Source of the DNA: Blastomonas natatoria
GTDB taxonomy: Bacteria > Pseudomonadota > Alphaproteobacteria > Sphingomonadales > Sphingomonadaceae
Direction of reading: 5' to 3'
DNA length: 64,000 nt
Assembly: GCF_003201955.1 (NCBI RefSeq)
Contig: NZ_QJJM01000007.1
Location: 67,891 to 131,890, forward strand
The position numbers were made by a program, and so were the translations under genes. Each line of letters opens with the position of its first letter. The stretch's first letter is position 1. The notes below the pieces were generated by a model, which was not told the origin of the DNA, searched no databases, and worked only from the letters and a program-made list of their open reading frames with translations. Shown here in pieces: positions 55,188 to 63,957 of the stretch.

Positions 55188-56360
55188 CTAACCCAGCCGG
55201 TCGCGAAACGTCTCGTATCCGAAGGATGCGATCTCGCGCAGGCTGTCGTCATCGCTGTTCCACAGCCAGATAGAAGGCAGCGGCACCCCGTTGAACGTAT
55301 TGGTTTTTACCATGGAATAATGCGCCTGATCGAGAAACGCGAAGCGCTGGCCCGGCTCCAGCGGGACGGGCAGGCCATAGTCGCCGATAATGTCGCCGGC
55401 GAGGCATGAAGGTCCGCCCAGCCGTATCGGTTCTGCGTCGGACCGTTCGCCAAGCATCGCCGGACGATAGGGCGCCTCGATCACGTCGGGCATATGGCAT
55501 GTGGCCGAAATGTCGGTGATTCCCACCTTCATACCGTTATCGAACACATCGAGCAGTTCGCCGACGAGAATGCCTGCATCCAATGCTACCGCTTCGCCCG
55601 GCTCGAGATAAATCTCGCAGCCGGTGCGCGCCTTGACCGCGATCAGGAACTCGACCAGCTCGTCGCGCTGATAGTCGGCCCGAGTGATATGATGGCCGCC
55701 ACCGAAATTGAGCCATTTCAATTGGTTGAAATAGGGTTCTAACAGAGGTTCGAGCTTGGTCCAGATCTGCTGCAGCGGCACCAGATCCTGCTCGCACAGC
55801 GAGTGGAAATGGATACCCGACACGCCTTCGAGATGCTCGGGGCGCAACTGATCAATGGGATGGCCGAGGCGGCTGTGCGGCTGGCTGGGGTCGTATTTCT
55901 CGGTCTCGCCCAGCGGCAGCGCGGGGTTGATGCGCAGGCCGATGTCGAAGCTCTGGCCCGCAGCGCGCGCTTCCTCGATCAGCGGGGCGAATCGCGCGAT
56001 CTGGCCGGGGCTGTTGAAGATGACATGATCGGAGAGCTTGAGGATCTCGCGCAGGTCCTCCGCCTTGTAGCCCGCGCAATAGGTCGCGATCTCGCCATGA
56101 TAATGGTGCGAGGCGAGCTTCGCTTCCCAGAGCCCCGACGAGCAGGTGCCGTCGAGATAATCGCTGACTACATCGCCGAGCTGCCAGAACGAGAACGCCT
56201 TGAGCGCAGCGAGCATCTTGATACCCGCCCGGTCGCGCACATCGGCGAGCACCGCCAGATTGCGCCGCACCGCCGCCTCGTCCACCACGAATGCGGGCGA
56301 GGGCACGCGGTTCAGGTCGAAATGCCGAAAGGCACCGGGATCGCCGGCCTTGGTTTCCAT
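55188..56360 (-). CDS. nspC: Carboxynorspermidine/carboxyspermidine decarboxylase
   Basis: 390-residue alanine-racemase-fold PLP decarboxylase. K54 (AALKAFSFWQ) binds PLP, and SGIHFHSLCEQD, NFGGGHHITRADY and the catalytic cysteine in GPSCLAGD follow. It decarboxylates carboxyspermidine to spermidine. It lies between the dehydrogenase and the ornithine decarboxylase, all on the minus strand. The start ATG is 56360. Confidence 0.93.
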   Translation of the reverse strand: METKAGDPGAFRHFDLNRVPSPAFVVDEAAVRRNLAVLADVRDRAGIKMLAALKAFSFWQLGDVVSDYLDGTCSSGLWEAKLASHHYHGEIATYCAGYKAEDLREILKLSDHVIFNSPGQIARFAPLIEEARAAGQSFDIGLRINPALPLGETEKYDPSQPHSRLGHPIDQLRPEHLEGVSGIHFHSLCEQDLVPLQQIWTKLEPLLEPYFNQLKWLNFGGGHHITRADYQRDELVEFLIAVKARTGCEIYLEPGEAVALDAGILVGELLDVFDNGMKVGITDISATCHMPDVIEAPYRPAMLGERSDAEPIRLGGPSCLAGDIIGDYGLPVPLEPGQRFAFLDQAHYSMVKTNTFNGVPLPSIWLWNSDDDSLREIASFGYETFRDRLG

Positions 56361-56485
56361 TGAACTTCTCCCCCTCTCCCCTGGAGGGGAGAGGGTCGGG
56401 GAGAGGGGAACTCGCTCTCCAGGTTGTCAGACTATCGGGAGGCCGCATGCCCCCCTCCCAACCCTCCCCCCTGAAGGGGAGAGGG
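56361..56485. repeat. Two CTCTCCCCT-type palindromes in the polyamine operon gap
   Basis: Two related hairpins: CCTCTCCCCT-gga-GGGGAGAGGG (about 56372-56395) and CCCTCCCCCCT-ga-AGGGGAGAGGG (about 56462-56485). Similar C/G-rich palindromes occur in many sphingomonads. The first lies just upstream of the nspC start, with its purine arm next to the GAGAAG ribosome site. Confidence 0.6.
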
Positions 56486-56497
56486 CTTTTCGTGGCA

Positions 56498-57703
56498 TCA
56501 GAATGCCAGCGGCGCTTCCAGTTCCCTGACCTGCCAGGGCAGGCCATGCTGGTTGAGCATGTCCATGAACGGATCGGGATCGAACTGTTCGATATTGAAC
56601 ACGCCTTCTCCCTTCCACGCGCCGGTCAGGATCATTGCCGCGCCGATCATGGCCGGGACGCCAGTGGTATAGCTCACCGCCTGGTTGCCAGTTTCGGCAT
56701 AGGCATCCTCGTGATCGCAGATATTGTAGACATAGACCGTCTTTTGCTCGCCGTCCTTCACGCCGGTGGCGATGTCGCCGATATTGGTCTTGCCCTTGGT
56801 CGTCTCGCCCAGCGAGGCGGGTTCGGGCAGCACCGCTTTCAGGAACTGTAGCGGGATGATCTCGCGGCCTTCGTACATCACCGGATCGATCCGGGTCATG
56901 CCGACATTCTGCAGCACTTCCAGATGCTTGAGATAGGCATCTCCAAAGGTCATCCAGAAGCGGATGCGCTTGATCTCGGGATAGTGCTTGGCGAGCGATT
57001 CCAGCTCCTCATGGTACATGAGGTACATGTTCTTCTCGCCCACGCCCTCGAAATCGAAGACCTGCTTGTGGCTGAGCGCCGGACCTTCGACCCACTCGCC
57101 ATCCGCCCAGTGGCGCGACGGCGCGGTCACTTCGCGGATGTTGATTTCGGGATTGAAATTGGTGGCGAAATGCTGGCCATGGTCGCCGCCATTGCAGTCG
57201 AGAATGTCGAGCGTGTCGATCCGGTCGAGCAGATGCTTCTTGATATAGCTGGCGAACACGCTGGTGACGCCAGGGTCGAAGCCCGAACCGAGCAGCGCCA
57301 TCAGGCCTGCGTCCTTAAACCGGTCGTGATAGGCCCATTGCCAGCCATATTCGAACTTCGCCTCGTCGCGCGGCTCGTAATTGGCGGTGTCCATGTAATG
57401 CACGCCGGTCTTCAGGCACGCATCCATGATGGCAAGGTCCTGATAGGGCAGGGCGAGATTGCAGACCAGATCAGGCTTCACCTTCTCGATCAGCGCGGCG
57501 GTCGCGTCGACATCGTCGGCATCGACCTCGGCGGTGGCGATCTTGACGCCTGTGCGCTTCAGCACCGATTCGGCGATCGCGTCGCATTTGGCGATGCGGC
57601 GGCTCGCCAGCGTGATCTCGCTGAAAATGCCGGTGTTCATCGCCATCTTGTGGACCGCGACCGAACCCACGCCGCCCGCACCGATAACCAGAATCTTGCC
57701 CAA
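56498..57703 (-). CDS. Carboxynorspermidine/carboxyspermidine dehydrogenase (saccharopine-dehydrogenase family)
   Basis: 401-residue NADPH-dependent enzyme condensing putrescine (or diaminopropane) with aspartate semialdehyde. The Rossmann motif is ILVIGAGGVGS near the N-terminus. ALPYQDLAIMDACLKTGVHY and the C-terminal domain fit Lys1/CANSDH proteins. The start is TTG at 57703, since the frame continues upstream over unrelated sequence. It is divergent from the threonine dehydratase. Confidence 0.9.
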   Translation of the reverse strand: MGKILVIGAGGVGSVAVHKMAMNTGIFSEITLASRRIAKCDAIAESVLKRTGVKIATAEVDADDVDATAALIEKVKPDLVCNLALPYQDLAIMDACLKTGVHYMDTANYEPRDEAKFEYGWQWAYHDRFKDAGLMALLGSGFDPGVTSVFASYIKKHLLDRIDTLDILDCNGGDHGQHFATNFNPEINIREVTAPSRHWADGEWVEGPALSHKQVFDFEGVGEKNMYLMYHEELESLAKHYPEIKRIRFWMTFGDAYLKHLEVLQNVGMTRIDPVMYEGREIIPLQFLKAVLPEPASLGETTKGKTNIGDIATGVKDGEQKTVYVYNICDHEDAYAETGNQAVSYTTGVPAMIGAAMILTGAWKGEGVFNIEQFDPDPFMDMLNQHGLPWQVRELEAPLAF

Positions 57704-57760
57704 GGCCCTATCTTCCTTATTGCTGGAATTGCTGTCAGCGGGTGCATATAGAGGCTCTGC

Positions 57761-58744
57761 ATGACAGAACCAAGTGATCCCCTTTCCCCGGACCGCAAAC
57801 CGAGCCGCGAAGGCATCGAGCGCGCCGCGAAGAAGATTTCCGCGATCCTGCCGCCGACGCCTCTGATGCCGTTGAAGCATGAGGGAATGACCCTGTGGTG
57901 CAAGGCCGAATGCCTGCAGCCAATCGGCGCGTTCAAGATTCGCGGAGCCTGGCATCGTCTGTCCGACCTCAGCGAAGACGAGCGTGCGCGCGGCGTTGTC
58001 GCCTTTTCCAGCGGCAACCATGCGCAGGGTGTCGCCTGGGCAGCCAAGCGACTTGGGATCAGGGCGACGATCGTCATGCCTGCCGATGCCCCCTCGCGGA
58101 AGATCGAATCGACCCGGGGCTATGGCGCCGAAGTCATCACCTATGACCGGCGGACCGAGGACCGCGTTGCCATTGCCAACCGCATCGCCGGCGAAACCGG
58201 GGCTGTCGTCGTGCCAAGCTTCGACGATCCGTGGATCATCGAGGGGCAGGGCAGCACAGGACTCGAGGCGCTGGTCCAGATCATCGCCCAGGCCGGCATC
58301 AATCCGCACCGGGTTGTCTCGTGTTGTGGCGGCGGCGGGCTTGCGGCTGGCATCGCGCTTGCCATGCCCGGCGCCAAAATGACCATTGTCGAGCCCGACG
58401 GCTGGGATGATATGGGCCGTTCGCTGCGCAAGGGGAAGATCGTTCCGGTAGAGCCCGATGCTCCCGATACGGTGTGCGATGCGCTTCAGACCCCCGTTGT
58501 CTCGCCGCTCACCTTCGAGATATTGAAGGATCGCAAGGCAGAAGCGGTCAGCGTCTCGGACGAAGAGGTGTTCCGCGCGATGCGCCATGCGCACGAGCGG
58601 TTGCGACTGGTGCTCGAACCCGGTGGTGCGGTCGCATTGGCGGCGGTGCTCGCGGGCAAGGTCGAGGTCGACGACCGAACGCTGATCATCCTGTCGGGCG
58701 GCAATGTCGAACCGGCACTGTTTTCGCGGGCGCTGGCCTCGTGA
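57761..58744 (+). CDS. Threonine/serine dehydratase (PLP-dependent)
   Basis: 327-residue tryptophan-synthase-beta-fold dehydratase. The PLP lysine is K59 (IGAFKIRGA). FSSGNHAQGVAWAA and the phosphate-binding CGGGGLAAG follow. The length fits a catabolic type without the C-terminal ACT regulatory domain of biosynthetic IlvA. It is divergent from the polyamine operon with 57 bases between starts. The next gene (sigma factor) starts 7 bases after its stop. Confidence 0.9.
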   Translation: MTEPSDPLSPDRKPSREGIERAAKKISAILPPTPLMPLKHEGMTLWCKAECLQPIGAFKIRGAWHRLSDLSEDERARGVVAFSSGNHAQGVAWAAKRLGIRATIVMPADAPSRKIESTRGYGAEVITYDRRTEDRVAIANRIAGETGAVVVPSFDDPWIIEGQGSTGLEALVQIIAQAGINPHRVVSCCGGGGLAAGIALAMPGAKMTIVEPDGWDDMGRSLRKGKIVPVEPDAPDTVCDALQTPVVSPLTFEILKDRKAEAVSVSDEEVFRAMRHAHERLRLVLEPGGAVALAAVLAGKVEVDDRTLIILSGGNVEPALFSRALAS

Positions 58745-58751
58745 GCATCCT

Positions 58752-59318
58752 TTGACCCCCGCCAGCATCGAACGCCGCGCCGATCTTCAGGCCGCTCTGC
58801 TTCGCGTCGCCCAGCAGGACCGCGAAGCACTGCGCACCGTGTATGCGATGACCTCGGCGAAACTGCACGGCGTTTGCCTCCGTATCTGCATCGACAGGGG
58901 CGCGGCGGAGGACGTATTGCAGAATGTGTATCTGAAGGTGTGGCAGCGCGCCGGGTCGTTCGATCCGGCCAAGGCGAGCGCCATTGCCTGGCTGTGCGCC
59001 ATCGCGCGCAATGCCGCGATCGATTGGCGGCGAAGTCAGCGGTACGAGGATCCGCTGCCTGTGGATCTCGCCGAAACGCTGGTGGACGTTGATGCTGATC
59101 CTTCGGCAGCGCTTTCGCAGGACAGCGAGCGCGCGCAGATTTTCCGCTGCCTAGGCGAACTGGAGCCGGCAAGGGCCAGTGCGATCAAGGCAGGGTTTTA
59201 TCAGGGCCTCAGCTATCCCGAGATTGCCGAGGCGATGGACAAGCCGGTGGGAACGGTGAAAAGCTGGATCCGCCGGGGATTGATGCAGTTGAAGGAGTGC
59301 CTGTCGCGTGAGCAGTGA
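58752..59318 (+). CDS. ECF-type RNA polymerase sigma factor (SigK-like)
   Basis: 188 residues with sigma region 2 (AEDVLQNVYLKVWQRAGSF) and region 4 (GLSYPEIAEAMDKPVGTVKSWIRRGL) helix-turn-helix. TTG at 58752 gives a typical N-terminus; an ATG at 58704 would overlap the dehydratase gene. The next gene encodes an anti-sigma factor (RskA type), overlapping by 11 bases. Target genes are unknown. Confidence 0.88.
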   Translation: MTPASIERRADLQAALLRVAQQDREALRTVYAMTSAKLHGVCLRICIDRGAAEDVLQNVYLKVWQRAGSFDPAKASAIAWLCAIARNAAIDWRRSQRYEDPLPVDLAETLVDVDADPSAALSQDSERAQIFRCLGELEPARASAIKAGFYQGLSYPEIAEAMDKPVGTVKSWIRRGLMQLKECLSREQ

Positions 59319-60036
59319 TGCCATGCCCGACCGGTCTGCCATGGCCGCCGAACTCGCTCTGGGTCTGCTGGAAGGCGCCGAGCGGGCTGAAGCGCTGCGC
59401 CTGATGCTTGCTGATCCTGGCTTCGCTGCCGAGGTCGACGCCTGGCGGAGTCGCATCGCACCGCTTTACGACGGTTTTCCCGAGATCGATGCGCCTGCCG
59501 GCCTGATGAATCGCATCGAGGGCCTGATCGATGCCGAACTCGCCGTCGAGCCCGGGTCGTCGGTTGTTGCCCCTCTGCCGGCGAAGGAATCCGGCGGTGG
59601 ATGGAAGATGGCGACCTTCGCTGCGTCTGCCATTGCAGCGGTGCTGGCCTTGGCTCTGGTCTGGCCGAGGCCCGAAGTCGCTCCAGTGCCTCAGGCCAGG
59701 CCCGACATGGCGGTGGCGCAGCTCACAGGTCCGATTGATGGCCTTTTGCTCACCGCCCGTTACGACAGCAGCACTTCGGAAATGCTGGTTCGTGTCGAGG
59801 GCATGCCCGTGACCGATACCGAGCCTGAATTGTGGATCGTTCCTGCCGATGGTCAGCCACGCCGCCTGGGTCGGCTGATGCGGGGCGGGGTGACGCGCAT
59901 CGAGATCCCCGAAGGGCATCGCAAGTTCATCGACCCGCTGAGCAACCTCATTCTGACGATGGAGCCCAAGGTTCTGCCCGATCCAGACAAGCCGAGCGCA
60001 CCGACGGTGGCGCAGGGACGGCTGCAGCGAATCTGA
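59308..60036 (+). CDS. RskA-type anti-sigma factor
   Basis: 242 residues. A cytoplasmic anti-sigma domain (AELALGLLEGAERAEA, about 13-30) is followed by one membrane helix (101-119) and a periplasmic domain with AELWIVPADG-like (ELWIVPADGQPRRLG) RskA C-terminal signature. It should hold the adjacent sigma factor at the membrane until signalled. It starts at GTG within the sigma gene. Confidence 0.88.
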   Translation: MSSDAMPDRSAMAAELALGLLEGAERAEALRLMLADPGFAAEVDAWRSRIAPLYDGFPEIDAPAGLMNRIEGLIDAELAVEPGSSVVAPLPAKESGGGWKMATFAASAIAAVLALALVWPRPEVAPVPQARPDMAVAQLTGPIDGLLLTARYDSSTSEMLVRVEGMPVTDTEPELWIVPADGQPRRLGRLMRGGVTRIEIPEGHRKFIDPLSNLILTMEPKVLPDPDKPSAPTVAQGRLQRI

Positions 60037-60093
60037 CCGCGCGGCCGATTGCCGGATCGCGCACCACGCCAGTCCACTCCCCGCATTCGCGAG

Positions 60094-60130
60094 CGAAAAA
60101 AAGGGGCGGCGCCACCGGCACCGCCCCTTT
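60094..60130. terminator. Bidirectional terminator between anti-sigma and degP genes
   Basis: A 10-bp perfect stem AAAGGGGCGG (60100-60109) / CCGCCCCTTT (60121-60130) with an 11-base loop. On the minus strand it is followed by a run of seven T (complement of 60096-60102), strong for the protease gene. On the plus strand it ends in a shorter TTTCTTGCTTTT tract. Confidence 0.85.
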
Positions 60131-60150
60131 CTTGCTTTTCTGATGCTGCC

Positions 60151-61677
60151 TTACTTGCTGCGCAGACGGACAGGCAGGAACTGCGGCTGACCGGTGCGGC
60201 GCTGGACGCGCAGCAGAACCGCCTCGCGATTGGCGGCGCGTGCCTCGGCAATGACCCGATCGACTTCCGCCGAGGTGGTGACAGGGCGGTTGTTGATCGA
60301 CAGGATCACGTCGCCACGGCGAATGCCCTTGGTCGCGGCATCGCCCGACGGATCGACTGCGGCGACGACCACACCCTTGACCTCGGGCGGCACGCCGATC
60401 TGGCGGGCGATTTGCGGTGTCAGTTCGGTCACCGCCATGCCCAGCGCCTGGCGCGTGGCCTGTTCGCTGTCCTGCTCGTCCTGATCGGAGAAGTCTTCAG
60501 CCGCTTCGGGGTTGAAGGTCTGCGCGGCCAGCTCTTCCTCGCTCGGACGGCGTCCGACCGTGGCGTTGAGCGTCAGCCGCTCGCCATTGCGAACCACGAC
60601 CACCGGGATGCGCTTGCCGGGTGCAGTGTTGGCAACGATGTACGACAGCGTCTGATCGGGAGTAACATCCTTGCCATCGACCGAGACCACAACGTCGCCA
60701 GCCTTGATACCGGCCTTTTCGGCGGCCTCGCCCGGCTCGACGCGCTGGACGAACTCGCCGCGTCGCTTCGGAAGGCCGAGCGATGCCGCCAGATCGTCGG
60801 TCAGCGGGTTGATGCCGATGCCGAGATAACCGCGCTCGATGGCCGAACCGCTGCGAAGCTTCTCGACGATCGGTGCGGCAACCTCTGCCGGGATAGCGAA
60901 GCCTATGCCGACGCTGCCGCCGGTGGGTGAGATGATCGCGTTGTTGATGCCGATGACATTGCCGTTGAGGTCGAACATCGGGCCGCCCGAATTGCCGCGG
61001 TTGATCGCAGCGTCGGTCTGCAGATAGCGGTCATAGGCGCCGCCCTGGCCGGTATTGCGATAGACCGCGGAGATGATACCAGAGGTCACCGTGCCACCCA
61101 GGCCAAACGGATTACCGATCGCGATGATCCAGTCCCCGACACGCGTCTTGGTCGAATCGCCGAAGCGCACGAACGGAAACGGCTTGGTGCCGCTGATCTT
61201 GAGCACCGCGAGGTCGGACTGCGGATCGCGGCCGATCAGCCGGGCGGGATATTCGGTGCCGTCGGGCATGGTCACGGTAATCGACTCCACCGAGGCATTG
61301 CCTTCAGCGGCGATCACGTGATTGTTGGTCACGACATAGCCATCGGCCGAGATGATGAAGCCCGAACCCAGCGACTGCGCCTCGCGCGTGCCGCCACCGC
61401 CGCCTTCGGGAGCGCCGAACAGGCCGCCGAACGGGGTTCCGGCAAACGGGTTGTTGGGCACCCGCACGCGCTGGCGGGTCGAGATGTTCACCACCGCCGG
61501 CTGCAACTGCTCGGTCAGATCGGCAAAGCTCATCGGCGCGCCGGGACGCGGCGCAGCGGCAAGCATTGCGCTCTGGTCGTTCTGGGCCACCTGCGCGCCC
61601 AGCGGCTGGCCCGTCGCCAGAACGATCGCGCTGCCACCCAGCAAAAGGGCCGACGTCACTGCATAGGCATATCGCAC
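60151..61677 (-). CDS. DegP/DegQ-type periplasmic serine protease
   Basis: 508-residue HtrA protease with signal peptide (about 1-29). The catalytic triad is H120 (VTNNHVI), D155 (SDLAVLKI) and S230 (GNSGGP), followed by two PDZ domains. It degrades misfolded periplasmic proteins. GTG at 61677 is chosen because GAGGA lies 7 bases upstream; an in-frame upstream start extends over unrelated sequence. It lies downstream of hflKC, with a terminator after it. Confidence 0.93.
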   Translation of the reverse strand: MRYAYAVTSALLLGGSAIVLATGQPLGAQVAQNDQSAMLAAAPRPGAPMSFADLTEQLQPAVVNISTRQRVRVPNNPFAGTPFGGLFGAPEGGGGGTREAQSLGSGFIISADGYVVTNNHVIAAEGNASVESITVTMPDGTEYPARLIGRDPQSDLAVLKISGTKPFPFVRFGDSTKTRVGDWIIAIGNPFGLGGTVTSGIISAVYRNTGQGGAYDRYLQTDAAINRGNSGGPMFDLNGNVIGINNAIISPTGGSVGIGFAIPAEVAAPIVEKLRSGSAIERGYLGIGINPLTDDLAASLGLPKRRGEFVQRVEPGEAAEKAGIKAGDVVVSVDGKDVTPDQTLSYIVANTAPGKRIPVVVVRNGERLTLNATVGRRPSEEELAAQTFNPEAAEDFSDQDEQDSEQATRQALGMAVTELTPQIARQIGVPPEVKGVVVAAVDPSGDAATKGIRRGDVILSINNRPVTTSAEVDRVIAEARAANREAVLLRVQRRTGQPQFLPVRLRSK

Positions 61678-61822
61678 GTACAAATCCTCTTCATTGATCA
61701 AGAAGCGTCCACCGGCATGCCCCAGATCGCCGGAAAACCGGCACACACCATGGCAAACCCGGTTTGCAATCCACGCCTGAACGCAGATTGAATGACGGGC
61801 GCGCATTCACGCCCGCAAGTCG

Positions 61823-62674
61823 TTATCGGTTCCCCCGACCCTGAAATTCCCGCAGATATTCGTTGTTCGGCGACAGGATGATCGAGGTTTCGCCCGACCC
61901 GCCCAGGAATGTCCGCTCATAACTCTGCATCGCGCGATAGAATTCGTAGAACGAGGGATCCTTGCCGAAGCTGTTGGCATAGGTCCGCGATGCGGATGCA
62001 TCGGCTTCTGCACGGATGATCTGTGCATTCTTCTGGCCCTGCGCGGTGATGGTCCGCGCCTCCTGCTCGCGCGCTGTGCGCATGCGCTGGAAGGCGCTCT
62101 GCAGCGGCGTGCCCTGCGGCAGGTCGGCGCGCTTGATCTGCACGTCTACGATCTGAGCGCCATATTGCGCCGCGATGCGATCGAGCCCGGCCTGAATGCG
62201 GTCCATGATGCCGCCGCGCTCGGGGCTCAACAATGCCGCAAACTGCCGCTTGCCGAGTTCGTTGCGCAGCGCCGAACCCAGAATCGGGCGAAGCTCCGCC
62301 GCGACGCGTTCGACGCTACCGGCAGACACATACATGCGCTCGGGATCGACGATGCGGAAGCGGGCATATGCATCGACTTCGAGCCTCAGCTGGTCGGTGG
62401 ACAGCACCTGCTGCTGCTCCATCTCGACGGCGATGACCCGCTTGTCGACCCAGACAATCTGTTCGGCAAACGGAATGCGCGCGATCAGGCCCGCGCCGGT
62501 CTTCCCGAATTCCTCATTGTCGCGATAGACGTTGAAGGTACGCACCGGCTGGCCGAAGCGGACGATCACCGCCTGCTTGGTCTCGGGCACAATCGCGACC
62601 GAACTCGCCAGCACGATCAGCACCAGCGCGAGAAGGCCCAGCAGCAGCATGGGGCGTTGCATCAGACCGTTCAT
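61823..62674 (-). CDS. hflC: FtsH protease modulator HflC
   Basis: 283-residue SPFH/band-7 protein with an N-terminal membrane helix (about 9-28). The SPFH domain includes TDQLRLEVDAYARFRI and ends in a coiled coil. HflC forms a complex with HflK that regulates FtsH. The ATG shares a base with the hflK stop (TGATG). degP lies 145 bases downstream. Confidence 0.95.
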   Translation of the reverse strand: MNGLMQRPMLLLGLLALVLIVLASSVAIVPETKQAVIVRFGQPVRTFNVYRDNEEFGKTGAGLIARIPFAEQIVWVDKRVIAVEMEQQQVLSTDQLRLEVDAYARFRIVDPERMYVSAGSVERVAAELRPILGSALRNELGKRQFAALLSPERGGIMDRIQAGLDRIAAQYGAQIVDVQIKRADLPQGTPLQSAFQRMRTAREQEARTITAQGQKNAQIIRAEADASASRTYANSFGKDPSFYEFYRAMQSYERTFLGGSGETSIILSPNNEYLREFQGRGNR

Positions 62675-63771
62675 CAGTTCGACCCTCCCTGCGCACGGGG
62701 GGCTTCGACGGTGGTGCTCTCCTGCATCTTCTTGCGCAGCTCGGGCAGCGGTAGATACGGGGTCACGTTGCCCGGTTCGATGATCGTCTTGTCAAGCTTG
62801 GACAGCACGCGCTCCATGGTTTCGTAATACATGCGCCGGCGGGTAACCTCGGGCGCGAGGCGATATTCCTCGTACACCTTGTCGAACGCAGCCGCCTCGC
62901 CCTGGGCAGCGGCGGTGAGCTGCTGCGCATAGGCGCGCGCTTCGTTGAGATAGGTCTGTGCTTCCTGCTGCGCGGCGGACACCGCCTTGAACGCCTCGTT
63001 CACCGCTTCGGGCGGGTCGGCCTTCTTGATCGCGACGCCCTGCACCTGGATGCCCGAGCGATAGCTGTCGAGCAGTTCCTTCATCCGCTGCTCGACCTTC
63101 TGTTCGACCTCGATACGGCCAGGGCCGATCGCATCGTCGAGCGTCACTTCGGCAACGCTCGCGCGCATCGCAGCTTCTGCCGCTTCGCGGATCGTCGCTT
63201 CCGGATCGGCCAGCTGGAAAAGATACAGCGTCGGATCCTTGATGGTCCAGCGCACCGAATAAGCCAGGTCCACCAGATTCTGGTCGCCGGTAAGGATGAG
63301 GTTTTCCTGCGTGCCGGCCGCCGGAATGTCGATGGTGCGGATATTCTGCACGTCGACAGTCTCGAAAGATTCGATCGGCGCGGGCAGGGTCAGGGCAATG
63401 CCGGGTTCAACCGTTCGCGAATAGCTGCCCAGGAAGGTGACGACCCCGCGTTCCTGCGGGCCGACACGGTGAAAGCTCGAAAGGACCAGCCAGGCAACCA
63501 CCACCACGCCGATCGCGATCGGCACGTAGCTCTTGCCATTCGGGCGCTTCGGCAGGCCGCCAAAGCCGCCACCACGGAAACCGCCGCCCCCGCCGCCGCC
63601 CGGGCGGCGCTTGAACAGATCCTCGATATTGTTCGGTTTGCGACCGCCGCCGCCGCTGCCCTGCGGTTGCCAGGGATTGCGCGGACCATTGCCGGAATCG
63701 CCGCCGGATCCGGAATCGCCGGAGCCGTCCGAACCTCCCGATCCGCTGCCCCAGGGGCTGTTATTGGCCAT
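62674..63771 (-). CDS. hflK: FtsH protease modulator HflK
   Basis: 365-residue SPFH protein. The N-terminus is Gly/Ser/Asn-rich and disordered (MANNSPWGSGSGGSDGSG and GGGGGGGFRGGGFGG). One membrane helix is at about 80-100, and the band-7 domain includes VTFLGSYSRTVEPG. The ATG at 63771 is the family start. It is translationally coupled to hflC. Confidence 0.95.
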   Translation of the reverse strand: MANNSPWGSGSGGSDGSGDSGSGGDSGNGPRNPWQPQGSGGGGRKPNNIEDLFKRRPGGGGGGGFRGGGFGGLPKRPNGKSYVPIAIGVVVVAWLVLSSFHRVGPQERGVVTFLGSYSRTVEPGIALTLPAPIESFETVDVQNIRTIDIPAAGTQENLILTGDQNLVDLAYSVRWTIKDPTLYLFQLADPEATIREAAEAAMRASVAEVTLDDAIGPGRIEVEQKVEQRMKELLDSYRSGIQVQGVAIKKADPPEAVNEAFKAVSAAQQEAQTYLNEARAYAQQLTAAAQGEAAAFDKVYEEYRLAPEVTRRRMYYETMERVLSKLDKTIIEPGNVTPYLPLPELRKKMQESTTVEAPRAQGGSN

Positions 63772-63957
63772 TGTCAATATGCGGGGGAACAACCCGGTAA
63801 GTCTTGTCATGTCACCTTTATAGGTCGTGACTCTGCAAAAAACAGGGGGTTCATGCGCTTCTGTTGTGCGCGGGCGCTCATTTCGTATAGGCGGGGCCAA
63901 GCGTCCGCCGGCAAGGCTTGCCTGCCGGGGCCGCATCGCTTTATGCGCGAGGGCAAG

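Noticed and set aside
53898-55409. Plus-strand open frame of 503 codons opposite the ornithine decarboxylase
   Set aside because: Antisense shadow; the minus strand has a complete PLP decarboxylase.
56498-58768. Single long minus-strand frame through the dehydrogenase and the threonine dehydratase region
   Set aside because: Only the part ending at a TTG start (57703) matches the dehydrogenase; the rest is antisense to the threonine dehydratase.
63810-63936. Longer N-terminus for hflK
   Set aside because: The frame is open upstream but MANNSPWG at 63771 is the conserved family start.
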